Shown: piece by piece, positions 19,165 to 28,640 of the stretch
Numbering within the stretch: the first letter of the stretch is position 1
Layout of the letters: every line of letters starts with the position of its first letter
DNA from: Flavobacteriales bacterium
GTDB lineage: Bacteria > Bacteroidota > Bacteroidia > Flavobacteriales_E > Vicingaceae
Assembly: GCA_013359255.1 (NCBI GenBank)
Contig: JABWCF010000008.1
Span: 186,001-250,000, forward strand
Direction of reading: 5' to 3'
DNA length: 64,000 bases
The notes under the pieces: generated by a model
The model's input: only the letters and a program-made list of their open reading frames with translations
The model's database searches: none
Told to the model about the DNA's origin: nothing
Made by a program: the position numbers and the translations under genes

Positions 19165-20162
19165 TAAATGTAGTTCGGGCAAATTTTATGTTTTACAAAT
19201 TTGGGGCGAAATTGTTTAAAAATGTACACTATTCCAACTTCAATTCCTCCCCTGCTGTTGCTTGCAGGGCGTAAAGAAGATGTATTAAAATCATAAGTAA
19301 CACTTGCGTGTATATTATCATAATCAACACCAACTCTTAAGTACCCGGCATCTTTATTTCTGTAGTAAAATCCTCCATAAAGGGCAAGATCAGAAGTATA
19401 AAAATAACGGGCTGCTCCTCCTAAATTCAACTCTCTGAACTTTCCTTGCAGTTGAAATTGAATAGCCGGCAATGCATCGAATTTTTGAGAAATAAAAATG
19501 CCCGCTTCTCCATGCAATAGAATTCTTCTGTCTAGTTTTATAGCATTATCGGTAAAAAAAGTTTGTTTAGGGGTCGTTAAATTACTAAAACTTAGCCCGC
19601 TTGTAATGGTATTTCGGCTCGAAATAAAATAAGTGTAAGCAATACCTGTATTTAGATTAAGCCAGGTTCTTCCGTCATTTGAAAATTCCTCAGCATTGGA
19701 TAAACTTGGGTCGTAGGCAATGCCGTTGTATTGTTTATCAAAATGGAGAGCAGAGTAATTGATGCTGCGTTGTGTAAATCCGGTTTGAATGCCGGCTGTT
19801 ATAAATTGGTTAGAATCGGACGATACAGAGATGCTATATGCCCCAGAAATATTCAAAAGAAATGTGCCAAAGCGAGAATCTCCTGTTTTATCATTGTAAA
19901 TTGCTATTCCGGAATGAATGTTATTTTTTTGAAAAAGATTATGAACATCAGCCGTTAGGCCGATAGTACGGTATGGGGTAGTTACTGATTGCCATTGATT
20001 TCTATAGTTACCAACAAAACGGTAGTCTCCATTAAACTGTCCGGTAAGAGCGGGGTTTAAGTTAATCGGACTGTTAAAAAATTGAGAAAAATGGATATCC
20101 TGAGCCGAACTTTTTAAGGCAATTAAAATGAGAGCGAGCAGTATAGCGGGTCGTACAAGCAA
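19164..20162 (-). CDS. PorP/SprF family type IX secretion system membrane protein
   Basis: 332 residues. Signal peptide followed by AQDIHFSQFFNSPINLNPAL, the hallmark of the PorP/SprF family, then an outer-membrane beta-barrel rich in aromatic residues ending in SRGGIEVGIVYIF and a short tail. Family members bind or help secrete T9SS cargo at the outer membrane. It starts with TTG, three bases after the stop of the giant upstream gene; an in-frame stop (TAG) lies just before, so no longer start exists. It sits between its presumed cargo and a TPR/OmpA-like partner. Confidence 0.9.
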   Translation of the reverse strand: MLVRPAILLALILIALKSSAQDIHFSQFFNSPINLNPALTGQFNGDYRFVGNYRNQWQSVTTPYRTIGLTADVHNLFQKNNIHSGIAIYNDKTGDSRFGTFLLNISGAYSISVSSDSNQFITAGIQTGFTQRSINYSALHFDKQYNGIAYDPSLSNAEEFSNDGRTWLNLNTGIAYTYFISSRNTITSGLSFSNLTTPKQTFFTDNAIKLDRRILLHGEAGIFISQKFDALPAIQFQLQGKFRELNLGGAARYFYTSDLALYGGFYYRNKDAGYLRVGVDYDNIHASVTYDFNTSSLRPASNSRGGIEVGIVYIFKQFRPKFVKHKICPNYI

Positions 20163-20165
20163 TGG

Positions 20166-23100
20166 CTATCGAATTACAGTTACATTTCCCTTTTTAAAAT
20201 ACTCTTGCCCATCGCCACACTTAACAGTTAGATGATAAACAAAAACAGCCGGATCTACTTCTTTTCCTTTAAAGGTTCCGTCCCATCCTGTTTTTTGGTC
20301 GGTGGTTTCAAATACTTTTTCACCCCAACGGTTAAACACCACAAAATGCATTTCAGTAATATTTCTTCCTCTTACAAATAAAATATCATTATTCCCGTCT
20401 TTATTGGGTGTAAAGGCATTCGGAATATAAACATTGGGTTCTCCGCAAACAAGTTCAAATACATAAATTATTTTTTCGCGAGTAATGGAACAACCGTTGG
20501 AGTCGGTAATCATTACAATAAAGGTAGTTGTTTGTGGCGGATTGGCGTATGTGTTGGGGAGGTTAGGGTGGGTTACATGTTGAGGAGGAATCCATTGGTA
20601 CGTATAATTTCCTGTTTGAGGGTAGGCATGCAAATAGGTTCCTTTTTGCCCGAATAAAGTGTCTTCATCGGCAATAATGTATCCATTGGCAGTATTAGCA
20701 CCAAAAGAGGCAAGGTATAAAGAATCGGTAGCTGAACAGCCGAATTGGTTGGTAACTGTAACATAAAACCATACAGAAGAGCTGCTGTTTACGGTTGGTG
20801 AGCTTGTTCCTTGCCCACTAATAATTAAGTTAGTTGGCGTCCATGTGTAAGTTAAAATTTGCCCGGGCATATTATTGTAAGCATGAATTTGAGCCTCGTT
20901 ACTGCCACAAACAATTGTGTCGTTTGTAGAAATTTTAACTCCTGCCATGGTAACCGTAATACTATCAATTTCAGAACAATCTCCATTGCTTATATTCACA
21001 TAATAAGTAGTGGTAGGTTGAGTAGGGTAAACCCAAACTTGCCCAATGTTTATATTCGGATTGATAGTATCGGTAAATTGATTGTTGGTAGACCATGTGT
21101 AGGTAATGTTCTGCCCTGGAGCAAATGCCCACAGAAAGGCACTATCGCACACAGTGGTGTCATTGCCAATAATTTGGTTAATGGGCGGGAACACCGTAAT
21201 TACTTTCATAGCGGTATCTTTTACGTTACAAATGGAATCGGTTACAATTAAATATACAACGTATGTTCCCGGATTGTTATATGTTTTAATAGGATTTACA
21301 ATTTGAGAGGTGGTATCGTTGTTCCCGAAGTCCCACAAATAATCGAAGGTGCTGCTACCATTTGTAAACTGAATGGTAAGGGGTGCACATCCGCTTAGAT
21401 GAGAAATGGTAAAATCAGCAATCGGAAAAATTTCAAAATCGAATTTAAATACACCCAAATTGCAATTATTGCTTCCATTTATTTGAGACCAAGACCCAGG
21501 GGTGGTGGGAAAATCATCATTACTTCCGCATCCGGCACATACGGCTTGGTAAACCACACCTTTTTTATCGAAACGACTAGTTCCTCCGTCAACGTGTTCC
21601 TGACTTTGCCCGCCCCCAAAGTATGAGCCATACAACAAGGATTGAACATCTCTTTCAAAAACAATTAAATAAAAGTCGTACCCATTAGCAGGGTTAGGTT
21701 GAAATGCATTAGGACTAACGGGCATTCCGCTAAGGGGTGTATTTTGCAAAATATTTGCTCCCCAGCCTGAAACATACACGTTTTCACAATCATCAATCAA
21801 AAAAGCAGAAGGTGAAATATTAATAGAGCCATTTCCATTTCCAAAAATGCTAGAATAATAAAAAGCACTTAAATTATTTTGCAACTTACATACAAATTGT
21901 TTACTGTTTGCATTGAAATATGGGGCATTTACGATTGGAAAATTTCCTAGTGATTGACCAACGACATAGACATTTTCAAACCGGTCTAATTCTACAAAAA
22001 AAGCTTGATCGTATAAGGTGGTTCCAAGAAATGTAGAAGCTAATAAATTGTTCCCGTTTGCACTTATCTTACAAACGTATGCATCAACTTTTCCTCCCTG
22101 ATAGGTCGTTTGTATGGTTCCTCCGGTAGTAGGGAAGTTTGATGAAGCTGTTCCTCCGGCCACATATACATTAAAATTGGAATCTACTTTTAGGGAGTAT
22201 CCTGCGTCTTTATCGTTTCCGCCAAGAAAGGTGCTCCACATTAGCGAAGTTAAATTGCTGTTGAGTTTAAATACCACCGCATCTTGCACCCCTTGAAAGA
22301 CGGGCTGAAATCCATTCACAATAGGAAAGTCGGCCGAACGGGTTGAGGTGGCTATATAGCAGTTTCCTAGAGTATCCAGCATAACTTCTCCTCTAAACTG
22401 ATCGCCATAATTTGATGTAAGCGAGTCATAGGCTCCCACATTATTATAATTACCCGACCAAATATTATAGTTTACCCCATCGTTACCACTGCCACCCATG
22501 TATGTTGAACCCAATAAGGCGGAACCTGTAGAATTGAATTTAGTAACATAAATGTCGGTGCCTCCGTTGAATGTAGTTCCGTTAAAATTAAAACTGAGTG
22601 TAGTGCCACCGTTAAAAGTGGGGTCATAAGCTCCTGGAGTAGTAGGAAAATCGGCCGAACTAGTGGCTCCGTATAAATAGAGTTCGTTGTTTTTATTTAC
22701 AATAAGGCTATGTGCCGTTTCGGTGCCTGCTCCTCCCAAATACGTAGAATAAATAAGGGTTGAACCAACAGCATTGAATTTACTAATGGTAACATCGGAA
22801 ATGCTGGGCCCGGGAGTACCGTTAAATGTCCCATCGTATGCTCCTAAAGTGACAGGATATCCGTTGTTATAACTGATGCCTCCACCATACAGATTGCCAT
22901 CGTTGTCGTAAGTGGCTGTCATACCAAAATTATCAGCAGTAGAACCTGAGTAGCTGGCAAAAATTAGTACAGGATCTATAATGAGGTTATATTTTTTATT
23001 GTATCCTTTTGGAAACACAAATTGAACATAGGAATCCATTACTTTAAAACGACATTCAACTTCTTTTTTAGTGCCATTTATTTCTTGATAGGCATAGGGT

Positions 23101-23702
23101 TTTTGTTCGGTAATTGTGTTAACTGAAGTTTTTACAATAAGATTACCTTCTTTATCAATAGAAATTCCATTGGTGCCTTCGTAAAAAAGCTTTATTTTAT
23201 AAGGAGAATTTCCGGGTGATATAACAAAATCGTATTTCATGTAGTTGCCTATAGAATAGGCTTTCAGTACTGTGCCCGGGTAAATATTGTGGTAGGTTAT
23301 TTCTCTGAAAGCATATACATTACTAGCCCATTTTTTAGGGTTGTTACCAATAAAATAATTGTAATAATGGGTGCTCTTGTGCCTGTGTTCTACCGTTAAA
23401 TCCGAATTAGCATTTATAAAATGCATTTTATAAGCATGAAAACGTATCAGTGTATCTAAGTTTTCTGCTGTATTGGCATAATGCAGGTTTTGGTGGTTGT
23501 ATTTGTAGGTATCTCTATTATAAAAATTGAATGTAAAACATGTTTTTTCTAAAAATAAAGCACCTCCGTGTAGGTCGGTTTTATAAAGTACCTGAACCGG
23601 CCATTGATTTTTGTTTTCTATAAACTGCAATGAGTTGTTTTCTATTGCAAATGAAGCAAAGTAAGCGAACAGAAAAAAGAGAAATAGATATAGAAATCTC
23701 AT
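20166..23702 (-). CDS. giant secreted SBBP/PKD protein with T9SS type B sorting domain
   Basis: 1178 residues. Signal peptide; an N-terminal DUF7948-like domain (about 25-235, starting FIENKNQWPVQVLYKT); an SBBP beta-propeller repeat region (about 240-740, repeats of STYLGGAGTETAHSL and DFPTTPGAYD type); a PKD domain near residue 770-850 (CAPLTIQF, YLWDFGNNDTTS); Ig-like segments; and a C-terminal gliding-motility-associated domain (about 1090-1178) with VYIPNAFTPNKDGNNDILFV, FNRWGEKVFET and GWDGTFKG. Such domains direct export by the T9SS. The gene is first in an operon with porP and the TPR/OmpA-like gene, so PorP is probably its dedicated partner, as with SprB/SprF. Adhesion or gliding is an inference. 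Confidence 0.88.
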   Translation of the reverse strand: MRFLYLFLFFLFAYFASFAIENNSLQFIENKNQWPVQVLYKTDLHGGALFLEKTCFTFNFYNRDTYKYNHQNLHYANTAENLDTLIRFHAYKMHFINANSDLTVEHRHKSTHYYNYFIGNNPKKWASNVYAFREITYHNIYPGTVLKAYSIGNYMKYDFVISPGNSPYKIKLFYEGTNGISIDKEGNLIVKTSVNTITEQKPYAYQEINGTKKEVECRFKVMDSYVQFVFPKGYNKKYNLIIDPVLIFASYSGSTADNFGMTATYDNDGNLYGGGISYNNGYPVTLGAYDGTFNGTPGPSISDVTISKFNAVGSTLIYSTYLGGAGTETAHSLIVNKNNELYLYGATSSADFPTTPGAYDPTFNGGTTLSFNFNGTTFNGGTDIYVTKFNSTGSALLGSTYMGGSGNDGVNYNIWSGNYNNVGAYDSLTSNYGDQFRGEVMLDTLGNCYIATSTRSADFPIVNGFQPVFQGVQDAVVFKLNSNLTSLMWSTFLGGNDKDAGYSLKVDSNFNVYVAGGTASSNFPTTGGTIQTTYQGGKVDAYVCKISANGNNLLASTFLGTTLYDQAFFVELDRFENVYVVGQSLGNFPIVNAPYFNANSKQFVCKLQNNLSAFYYSSIFGNGNGSINISPSAFLIDDCENVYVSGWGANILQNTPLSGMPVSPNAFQPNPANGYDFYLIVFERDVQSLLYGSYFGGGQSQEHVDGGTSRFDKKGVVYQAVCAGCGSNDDFPTTPGSWSQINGSNNCNLGVFKFDFEIFPIADFTISHLSGCAPLTIQFTNGSSTFDYLWDFGNNDTTSQIVNPIKTYNNPGTYVVYLIVTDSICNVKDTAMKVITVFPPINQIIGNDTTVCDSAFLWAFAPGQNITYTWSTNNQFTDTINPNINIGQVWVYPTQPTTTYYVNISNGDCSEIDSITVTMAGVKISTNDTIVCGSNEAQIHAYNNMPGQILTYTWTPTNLIISGQGTSSPTVNSSSSVWFYVTVTNQFGCSATDSLYLASFGANTANGYIIADEDTLFGQKGTYLHAYPQTGNYTYQWIPPQHVTHPNLPNTYANPPQTTTFIVMITDSNGCSITREKIIYVFELVCGEPNVYIPNAFTPNKDGNNDILFVRGRNITEMHFVVFNRWGEKVFETTDQKTGWDGTFKGKEVDPAVFVYHLTVKCGDGQEYFKKGNVTVIR

Positions 23703-23773
23703 TTACTTTATAGTTTGAATAGAAACGTAAATTTAAGCAAAACAGTTGAATATTTTTGTAAAAAAACATCACA

Positions 23774-23805
23774 TTTGGTTTTTTGACAATTTGTACATAG
23801 CTTTG
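23774..23805 (+). promoter_or_regulatory. complete -33/-7 promoter of the LuxR-type regulator gene
   Basis: TTTG at 23774-23777, a 20-base spacer, and TAGCTTTG at 23798-23805: an exact match to the Bacteroidota -33/-7 promoter layout. The start codon follows 30 bases downstream. Confidence 0.65.
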
Positions 23806-23835
23806 TTTTTATTTAGAATAATTCTAAATAGTAAT

Positions 23836-24477
23836 ATGAAAAAAATAAGAGTACTGATTGCTGATGGAAGCTATGTTTTTAGCGAGGGCCTGAAAAATAT
23901 TTTGAATGCCGAAAAAAATATTGAGGTACTAGCGTGTATCTCCGAATTTAATAAATTAGAAAACTTGCTTTCTGAAACTGAAGCAGAGTTGTTGATGATT
24001 GATTATTCATCGCGTTTTTTTGATGAGAACAAGCTTTCAGAAGTTTGTTTAAAATTTCCGAACATAAAAGTGATTGCCATTACTTCTGAACTTCCGCGTA
24101 TTCGAATCGTTACAGCTATCAGAAGTGGAATAACTGGTTATTTGTTAAAAGATTGTTGTAAAGAGGAAATTATAGAAGCGGTAAACGAAACAATAAACGG
24201 AAAGCAATTTTTTTGCGGCAATGTTTTTGGTATTTTACAAGAAACTGAAGAAGAAAAAACGGATAAATGTGAGGGAGTAGCTTTATCAAAACGTGAAATA
24301 GAAATTATTCAGCTTATAGCAGAAGGTTTAACCAACAGGGAAATTGCCGATAGGTTGTTTTTAAGTAGTCATACGGTAAATACACATCGCAAAAACATAA
24401 TGCATAAATTAAGACTGAAGAATACAGCCGGTATCGTTATTTATGCTTTAAAAGAAAATTTAATTCATGCGGATTAG
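23836..24477 (+). CDS. LuxR/NarL-type response regulator
   Basis: 213 residues from the ATG at 23836; the in-frame upstream TTG at 23746 precedes the promoter and was rejected. The N-terminal half is a receiver domain with phospho-acceptor D56 (LLMIDYSS), the Thr switch (VIAITSE) and K105 (YLLKD). The usual acidic pair near the N-terminus is reduced to one Asp (IADGSYVF, D10-G11), so metal binding and phosphorylation may be altered. The C-terminal HTH is canonical (LSKREIEIIQLIAEGLTNRE, LFLSSHTVNTHRKNIMHKL). No kinase is adjacent. The 3' end overlaps the convergent SET gene by 41 bases. Confidence 0.88.
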   Translation: MKKIRVLIADGSYVFSEGLKNILNAEKNIEVLACISEFNKLENLLSETEAELLMIDYSSRFFDENKLSEVCLKFPNIKVIAITSELPRIRIVTAIRSGITGYLLKDCCKEEIIEAVNETINGKQFFCGNVFGILQETEEEKTDKCEGVALSKREIEIIQLIAEGLTNREIADRLFLSSHTVNTHRKNIMHKLRLKNTAGIVIYALKENLIHAD

Positions 24478-25078
24478 CCAAACCGTTTAACTCTTTTTTT
24501 AATCGGAGGTTATACACGCTTTTATACGGTTTGCCTTCCAAAAGGTATTTGTCCAATTGTTCTTTTGTTTTTTGATCCATAAATGGAAGCAAGGGCTGTT
24601 CCACTTTCTTTAAAAAGGAAAGAGATTGTTTTATCCTGCTATCCCATTCTTTATAGAAAATATCAAAATCATTTTTTCTTATTGTTTTACGACAATTGGA
24701 TTCCCCGCACTCACAATGCATATCGGCTATCAGGTTAAAAATACCATATTCATCGGTAAGTTGCTCTCCCGCCTCAATATCTCTTAACGCAATTTCGAAA
24801 TCATATCCTGTACTCATTGTATTGGCATTGCAAGAATGGTTTACGTACTTAGATAAATCCCAGCTTAGAATTCGGTTTCCTTTATTATCGATATAAGAGA
24901 ATCGCTCTATGATATCGAAATACTTTTTATCTTGTAGGCGAACATCGGTAGGTTTAAAAACTAGTTCAAGTTCATCTTTAATGTAAGTTATTGTGCCTTT
25001 AGGAATACGTTTGCTGGTAAAAATGCCGTATCCAACAGTCTCGCTGATGATACGAAGTTCAGTGTGTGGGTGTATCAT
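24437..25078 (-). CDS. SET domain protein (lysine methyltransferase-like)
   Basis: 213 residues. Small SET domain with VGYGIFTSKRIPKGT near the N-terminus, YVNHSCNAN (N80-N86, S-adenosylmethionine-binding and pseudoknot motif), and LTDEYGIF with the catalytic Tyr. A post-SET-like zinc motif HCECGESNCR follows at about residue 118. The last 80 residues are helical and basic with no motif I know. SET proteins methylate lysines; bacterial members exist but their targets are mostly unknown. It stands alone, with a -7 box 19 bases upstream, and overlaps the LuxR gene tail to tail by 41 bases. Confidence 0.85.
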   Translation of the reverse strand: MIHPHTELRIISETVGYGIFTSKRIPKGTITYIKDELELVFKPTDVRLQDKKYFDIIERFSYIDNKGNRILSWDLSKYVNHSCNANTMSTGYDFEIALRDIEAGEQLTDEYGIFNLIADMHCECGESNCRKTIRKNDFDIFYKEWDSRIKQSLSFLKKVEQPLLPFMDQKTKEQLDKYLLEGKPYKSVYNLRLKKELNGLANPHELNFLLKHK

Positions 25079-25097
25079 TTAAAATGATTTGATGAAG

Positions 25098-25105
25098 CAA
25101 ATGTA
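25098..25105 (-). promoter_or_regulatory. -7 promoter box TACATTTG of the SET gene
   Basis: Exact TAnnTTTG on the minus strand, 19 bases before the ATG. No -33 element is evident. Confidence 0.5.
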
Positions 25106-25260
25106 TTTTTTAGTTTCAATGTTTTATTATTTCATTAAAAATAATTTTATGTGCTGTTAACAATCTTGTTTAAAAACCAAATCACACCTTGTATTAAAGC
25201 CTTTTAATATTGAGTATCATTGAAAAATTAAAAGAATTGGATATGCGTACATTTTTAAAC

Positions 25261-26919
25261 ATGAAGTACTTTTTGTTAGTCTGTGTATTATTTACAACAG
25301 CATGTGGGGGAGGCCATAAAGAAAAAAATGATGACGATTCTAAATTGTTTCGCTATAACGAATCATCTGGAATTACTTCTCTCGATCCCGCCTTTGCCAG
25401 AGGATTGGAAAATATATGGCCCGTAAACCAGTTATACAATGGCTTATTGCAAATGGATAATAACTTGTACGTGCAACCCTGCATCGCTAAAAAATGGGAA
25501 GTATCTGATGACGGTACTGTTTATACGTTTTATCTAAGAGATGATGTTTTTTTTCATGACTCTCCGGTTTTTCAAAATGGAAAAGGGCGGAAAGTGGTAG
25601 CCTCCGATTTTGTTCACAGTTTTTTACGCATTATAGACGATAAAGTGGCCTCTCCGGGCCGGTGGATATTTAACAATATTGACCGTTCCAAAAGAAGTAA
25701 TAACATAGGTTTTGTGGCTGAAAACGACACCCTTTTAAAAATATATTTAAAATTTCCGTTTCCTCCATTTCCTGGCTTACTTACCATGCAATATTGTTCG
25801 GTAGTACCCCACGAAGTAGTAGAAAAATATGGCGATGATTTTCGTAAAAATCCAATAGGTACCGGCCCTTTTGTCTTTAAAATGTGGGAAGAAAACGTAA
25901 AACTAATTTTAACTAAAAATGAGAAGTATTTTGAGAAAGATGATGAAGGTAATGCATTACCTTATTTAGACGCAATTTCTATAACTTTCGGAAAAGATGA
26001 AGAAGTGGAATTTTTTGAATTTATGAAAGGAAATTTAGATTTTATTTCAGGGTTAGATGGTAGCTATAAGCAACAAATACTCGATTCAAAAGGAAAGCTA
26101 AAACCGGATTACTCGGACAAAATAAAAATGCTAACACAACCTTTTCTAAATACCGAATATCTTGGTTTTTTGGTTGATGATGAGGTGGAAATTATGAAAA
26201 ATAGTCCTTTGCGTAAGAAAGAAGTTCGCCAAGCCATAAATTATGGATTCGACCGTAAACAAATGATTATGTATTTACGTAATAATGTGGGAACTCCGGC
26301 TACATCGGGATTTGTGCCAAAAGGAATGGCTTCGTTTAGCGAAGAGGAAGTGCCCGGTTATTCCTACAATCCGCAAAAAGCACACGAGTTGTTGGCAAAA
26401 GCTGGATATCCCAATGGTAAAGGAATGCCCGAGATTGTACTAAGTACCACCTCTCAATATCTAGACTTGTGTGAGTTTATTCAACATCAGTTACAAGAGT
26501 TAGGTATAAAAATGAAAATAGATTTAAATCCGGCCGCCACTCATTCCGAGTTAGTAGCCAGACAGGGAACCGTTTTTTTTAGAAAATCTTGGGTAGCTGA
26601 TTACCCTGATGCAGAAAATTATTTGGCTCTTTTTTACAGCAAAAATTTTGCACCCGATGGCCCCAATTATACTCATTTTAAAAATTCAGAGTACGATAGG
26701 CTTTATGAACTTGCCCACAAAACAAATTCTGAAAAAGAACGATACGAGATTTATCGAAAAATGGATAGAATTATTATAGAAGAAGCTCCTGTAGTTCCGC
26801 TGTACTACGATGAAGTAGTTCGATTTGTAAGTCCGCGTGTACAAAACTTAGGAGTTAATCCTATGAATTTATTAACCCTTAAGTATGTTAAGAAAATTTC
26901 TAAGGAAGAGAAAAAATAA
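25261..26919 (+). CDS. family 5 ABC transporter substrate-binding lipoprotein (peptide-type)
   Basis: 552 residues from the ATG at 25261, which gives a classic lipoprotein signal (MKYFLLVCVLFTTACGGG, lipidated Cys15). An ATG six codons upstream and a TTG at 25210 are possible alternatives. The SBP family 5 fold is shown by SSGITSLDPAFARGLENIWP, VYTFYLRDDVFFHDSP, RKNPIGTGPFVFKMW and REEVRQAINYG-like KKEVRQAINYGFDRKQM. Ligand is probably an oligopeptide. No permease or ATPase genes are adjacent, so the transporter partner must lie elsewhere, or the protein has another role. It is preceded by about 130 bases without other features. Confidence 0.9.
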   Translation: MKYFLLVCVLFTTACGGGHKEKNDDDSKLFRYNESSGITSLDPAFARGLENIWPVNQLYNGLLQMDNNLYVQPCIAKKWEVSDDGTVYTFYLRDDVFFHDSPVFQNGKGRKVVASDFVHSFLRIIDDKVASPGRWIFNNIDRSKRSNNIGFVAENDTLLKIYLKFPFPPFPGLLTMQYCSVVPHEVVEKYGDDFRKNPIGTGPFVFKMWEENVKLILTKNEKYFEKDDEGNALPYLDAISITFGKDEEVEFFEFMKGNLDFISGLDGSYKQQILDSKGKLKPDYSDKIKMLTQPFLNTEYLGFLVDDEVEIMKNSPLRKKEVRQAINYGFDRKQMIMYLRNNVGTPATSGFVPKGMASFSEEEVPGYSYNPQKAHELLAKAGYPNGKGMPEIVLSTTSQYLDLCEFIQHQLQELGIKMKIDLNPAATHSELVARQGTVFFRKSWVADYPDAENYLALFYSKNFAPDGPNYTHFKNSEYDRLYELAHKTNSEKERYEIYRKMDRIIIEEAPVVPLYYDEVVRFVSPRVQNLGVNPMNLLTLKYVKKISKEEKK

Positions 26920-26932
26920 CTTCGCTATAATT

Positions 26933-28564
26933 TTATTCTTCACTTAAAAAAGGATAACGGTAATCGGTAGGAGGTATAAAGGTTTCTTTTATTGTACGCG
27001 GAGAAACCCAACGCAATAAATTTATTTTAGCTCCGGCTTTATCGTTTGTGCCCGAACCTCTAGCTCCCCCAAAAGGTTGTTGTCCCACTACTGCACCTGT
27101 AGGTTTATCGTTTATATAAAAATTTCCGGCACAATTTTTAAGTTTTTTAGTAGCCAGTTCTATGGCATAACGGTCATGAGCTATGATAGCACCGGTTAAT
27201 GCATACGGAGAACTTTGGTCAACTAGATTTAGTGTTTCTTCAAATTTATTTTCATCATAAATGTAAACCGAAAGAATAGGACCAAAGAGCTCTTCGCACA
27301 TGGTTACATAATGAGGGTCTTTACAAAGCAGTACGGTGGGTTCAATAAAATAACCTTCCGATTTATCGTATTTTCCACCTGCAATAATTTCTACATTTGA
27401 GTCTTTTTTTGCATTTTCGATATAGGCAGATAATTTATCAAATGATTTTTCATCAATTACTGCGTTAATGAAATTCGAAAAATCCTCAGTAGTTCCCATT
27501 TTCATACTTTTTAAATCAGTTAAAACCAATTGTTTTACTTCACTCCATAAATTAGAAGGAATATAGGCTCTGGAAGCTGCGGAACATTTTTGCCCTTGGT
27601 ATTCAAAGGCTCCACGCGAAATGGCAGTAGCCACCACAGAGGCTTCGGCTGTAGGGTGTGCTACAATAAAGTCTTTTCCGCCTGTTTCGCCTACAATGCG
27701 GGGGTATGAACGGTAGGTGTGTATGTTATTTCCAATGGTTTTCCAAATGTTCTGAAATACTTCGGTAGAACCTGTAAAGTGTATTCCTGCAAAATGGGGA
27801 TGCGAAAAAATAACATCGGCCGCATCGGGCCCTGATGGGTAAATAAGATTTATTACTCCATCTGGTACCCCTGCCTTTCTAAAAATTTCCATTAACACAT
27901 TAGCAGAATATACTTGTGTATTGCTGGGTTTCCATACAACTGTATTTCCCATCATGGCACAAGAGGTAGGTAAATTTCCTGCGATGGCTGTAAAGTTAAA
28001 AGGGGTAAGAGCATATATAAAACCTTCTAAAGGCCTCCATTCTATGCGGTTCCATATCCCGGGCGATGAAATGGGTTGCTCGCTATAAATTTCCTGCATA
28101 AAATGAACATTAAAACGAAGGAAGTCTATTATTTCACAGGCACTGTCAATCTCGGCCTGAAAAGCACTTTTGCTTTGACCTAACATAGTAGCTGCATTTA
28201 ATTTAGCGCGGTATGGTCCTGCAATTAAATCGGCTGCTTTTAAAAAAATAGATGCTCTGTGTTCCCACGAAAGATTTGCCCATTTTTCTTTTGCCTCCAG
28301 TGCCGCATCAATGGCTTGTTTTACGTGTATTTTATCACTTTTATAAAAATATCCAAGGGTATGTTTGTGGTTATGCGGAGGGGCTAATCGTACTTTTTTA
28401 TCGCTGCGAATTTCCTTGCCTCCAATGTACATAGGAATATCGACTTCAGAACTGCGAAGCTGCAAAAGCATATTTTTAAGTTCTTTTTTTTCAGTAGTTC
28501 CGGGAGCGTACGTTTTTACGGGTTCGTTAATGGGGGTTGGTACTTTATATATTCCTTTAGGCAT
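26933..28564 (-). CDS. pruA: L-glutamate gamma-semialdehyde (1-pyrroline-5-carboxylate) dehydrogenase
   Basis: 543 residues of the aldehyde dehydrogenase superfamily, eukaryote-like P5CDH length. The NAD-binding and catalytic motifs are present: VVWKPSNTQVYSANV, HFTGSTEVF, GETGGKDFIVAH and the catalytic Cys327 in YQGQKCSAASRAY. It converts P5C/glutamate semialdehyde to glutamate. No proline dehydrogenase is adjacent; rocD, which makes the same intermediate from ornithine, lies at 49.2 kb. The gene is monocistronic and divergent from a DUF3108 gene, with a variant -7 box (TAACTTCG) at 28590-28597. Confidence 0.95.
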   Translation of the reverse strand: MPKGIYKVPTPINEPVKTYAPGTTEKKELKNMLLQLRSSEVDIPMYIGGKEIRSDKKVRLAPPHNHKHTLGYFYKSDKIHVKQAIDAALEAKEKWANLSWEHRASIFLKAADLIAGPYRAKLNAATMLGQSKSAFQAEIDSACEIIDFLRFNVHFMQEIYSEQPISSPGIWNRIEWRPLEGFIYALTPFNFTAIAGNLPTSCAMMGNTVVWKPSNTQVYSANVLMEIFRKAGVPDGVINLIYPSGPDAADVIFSHPHFAGIHFTGSTEVFQNIWKTIGNNIHTYRSYPRIVGETGGKDFIVAHPTAEASVVATAISRGAFEYQGQKCSAASRAYIPSNLWSEVKQLVLTDLKSMKMGTTEDFSNFINAVIDEKSFDKLSAYIENAKKDSNVEIIAGGKYDKSEGYFIEPTVLLCKDPHYVTMCEELFGPILSVYIYDENKFEETLNLVDQSSPYALTGAIIAHDRYAIELATKKLKNCAGNFYINDKPTGAVVGQQPFGGARGSGTNDKAGAKINLLRWVSPRTIKETFIPPTDYRYPFLSEE

Positions 28565-28589
28565 GGTTATTTGTTTTAAATTTGCTGGG

Positions 28590-28597
28590 CGAAGTTA
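28590..28597 (-). promoter_or_regulatory. variant -7 box TAACTTCG of pruA
   Basis: On the minus strand TAACTTCG, one base from TAnnTTTG, 25 bases before the pruA ATG. It almost abuts the oppositely oriented box at 28599-28606. Confidence 0.35.
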
Positions 28598-28598
28598 C

Positions 28599-28606
28599 TA
28601 AGTTTG
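28599..28606 (+). promoter_or_regulatory. -7 promoter box TAAGTTTG of the DUF3108 gene
   Basis: Exact TAnnTTTG, 34 bases before the ATG at 28641; one base separates it from the pruA box. Confidence 0.5.
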
Positions 28607-28640
28607 GAGAGAATGAAACAATGCTTTTTATTTTTAGGAA

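Noticed and set aside
23746-23835. 30-residue N-terminal extension of the LuxR-type regulator
   Set aside because: It would start at a TTG upstream of a complete -33/-7 promoter; the receiver domain begins at the ATG at 23836.
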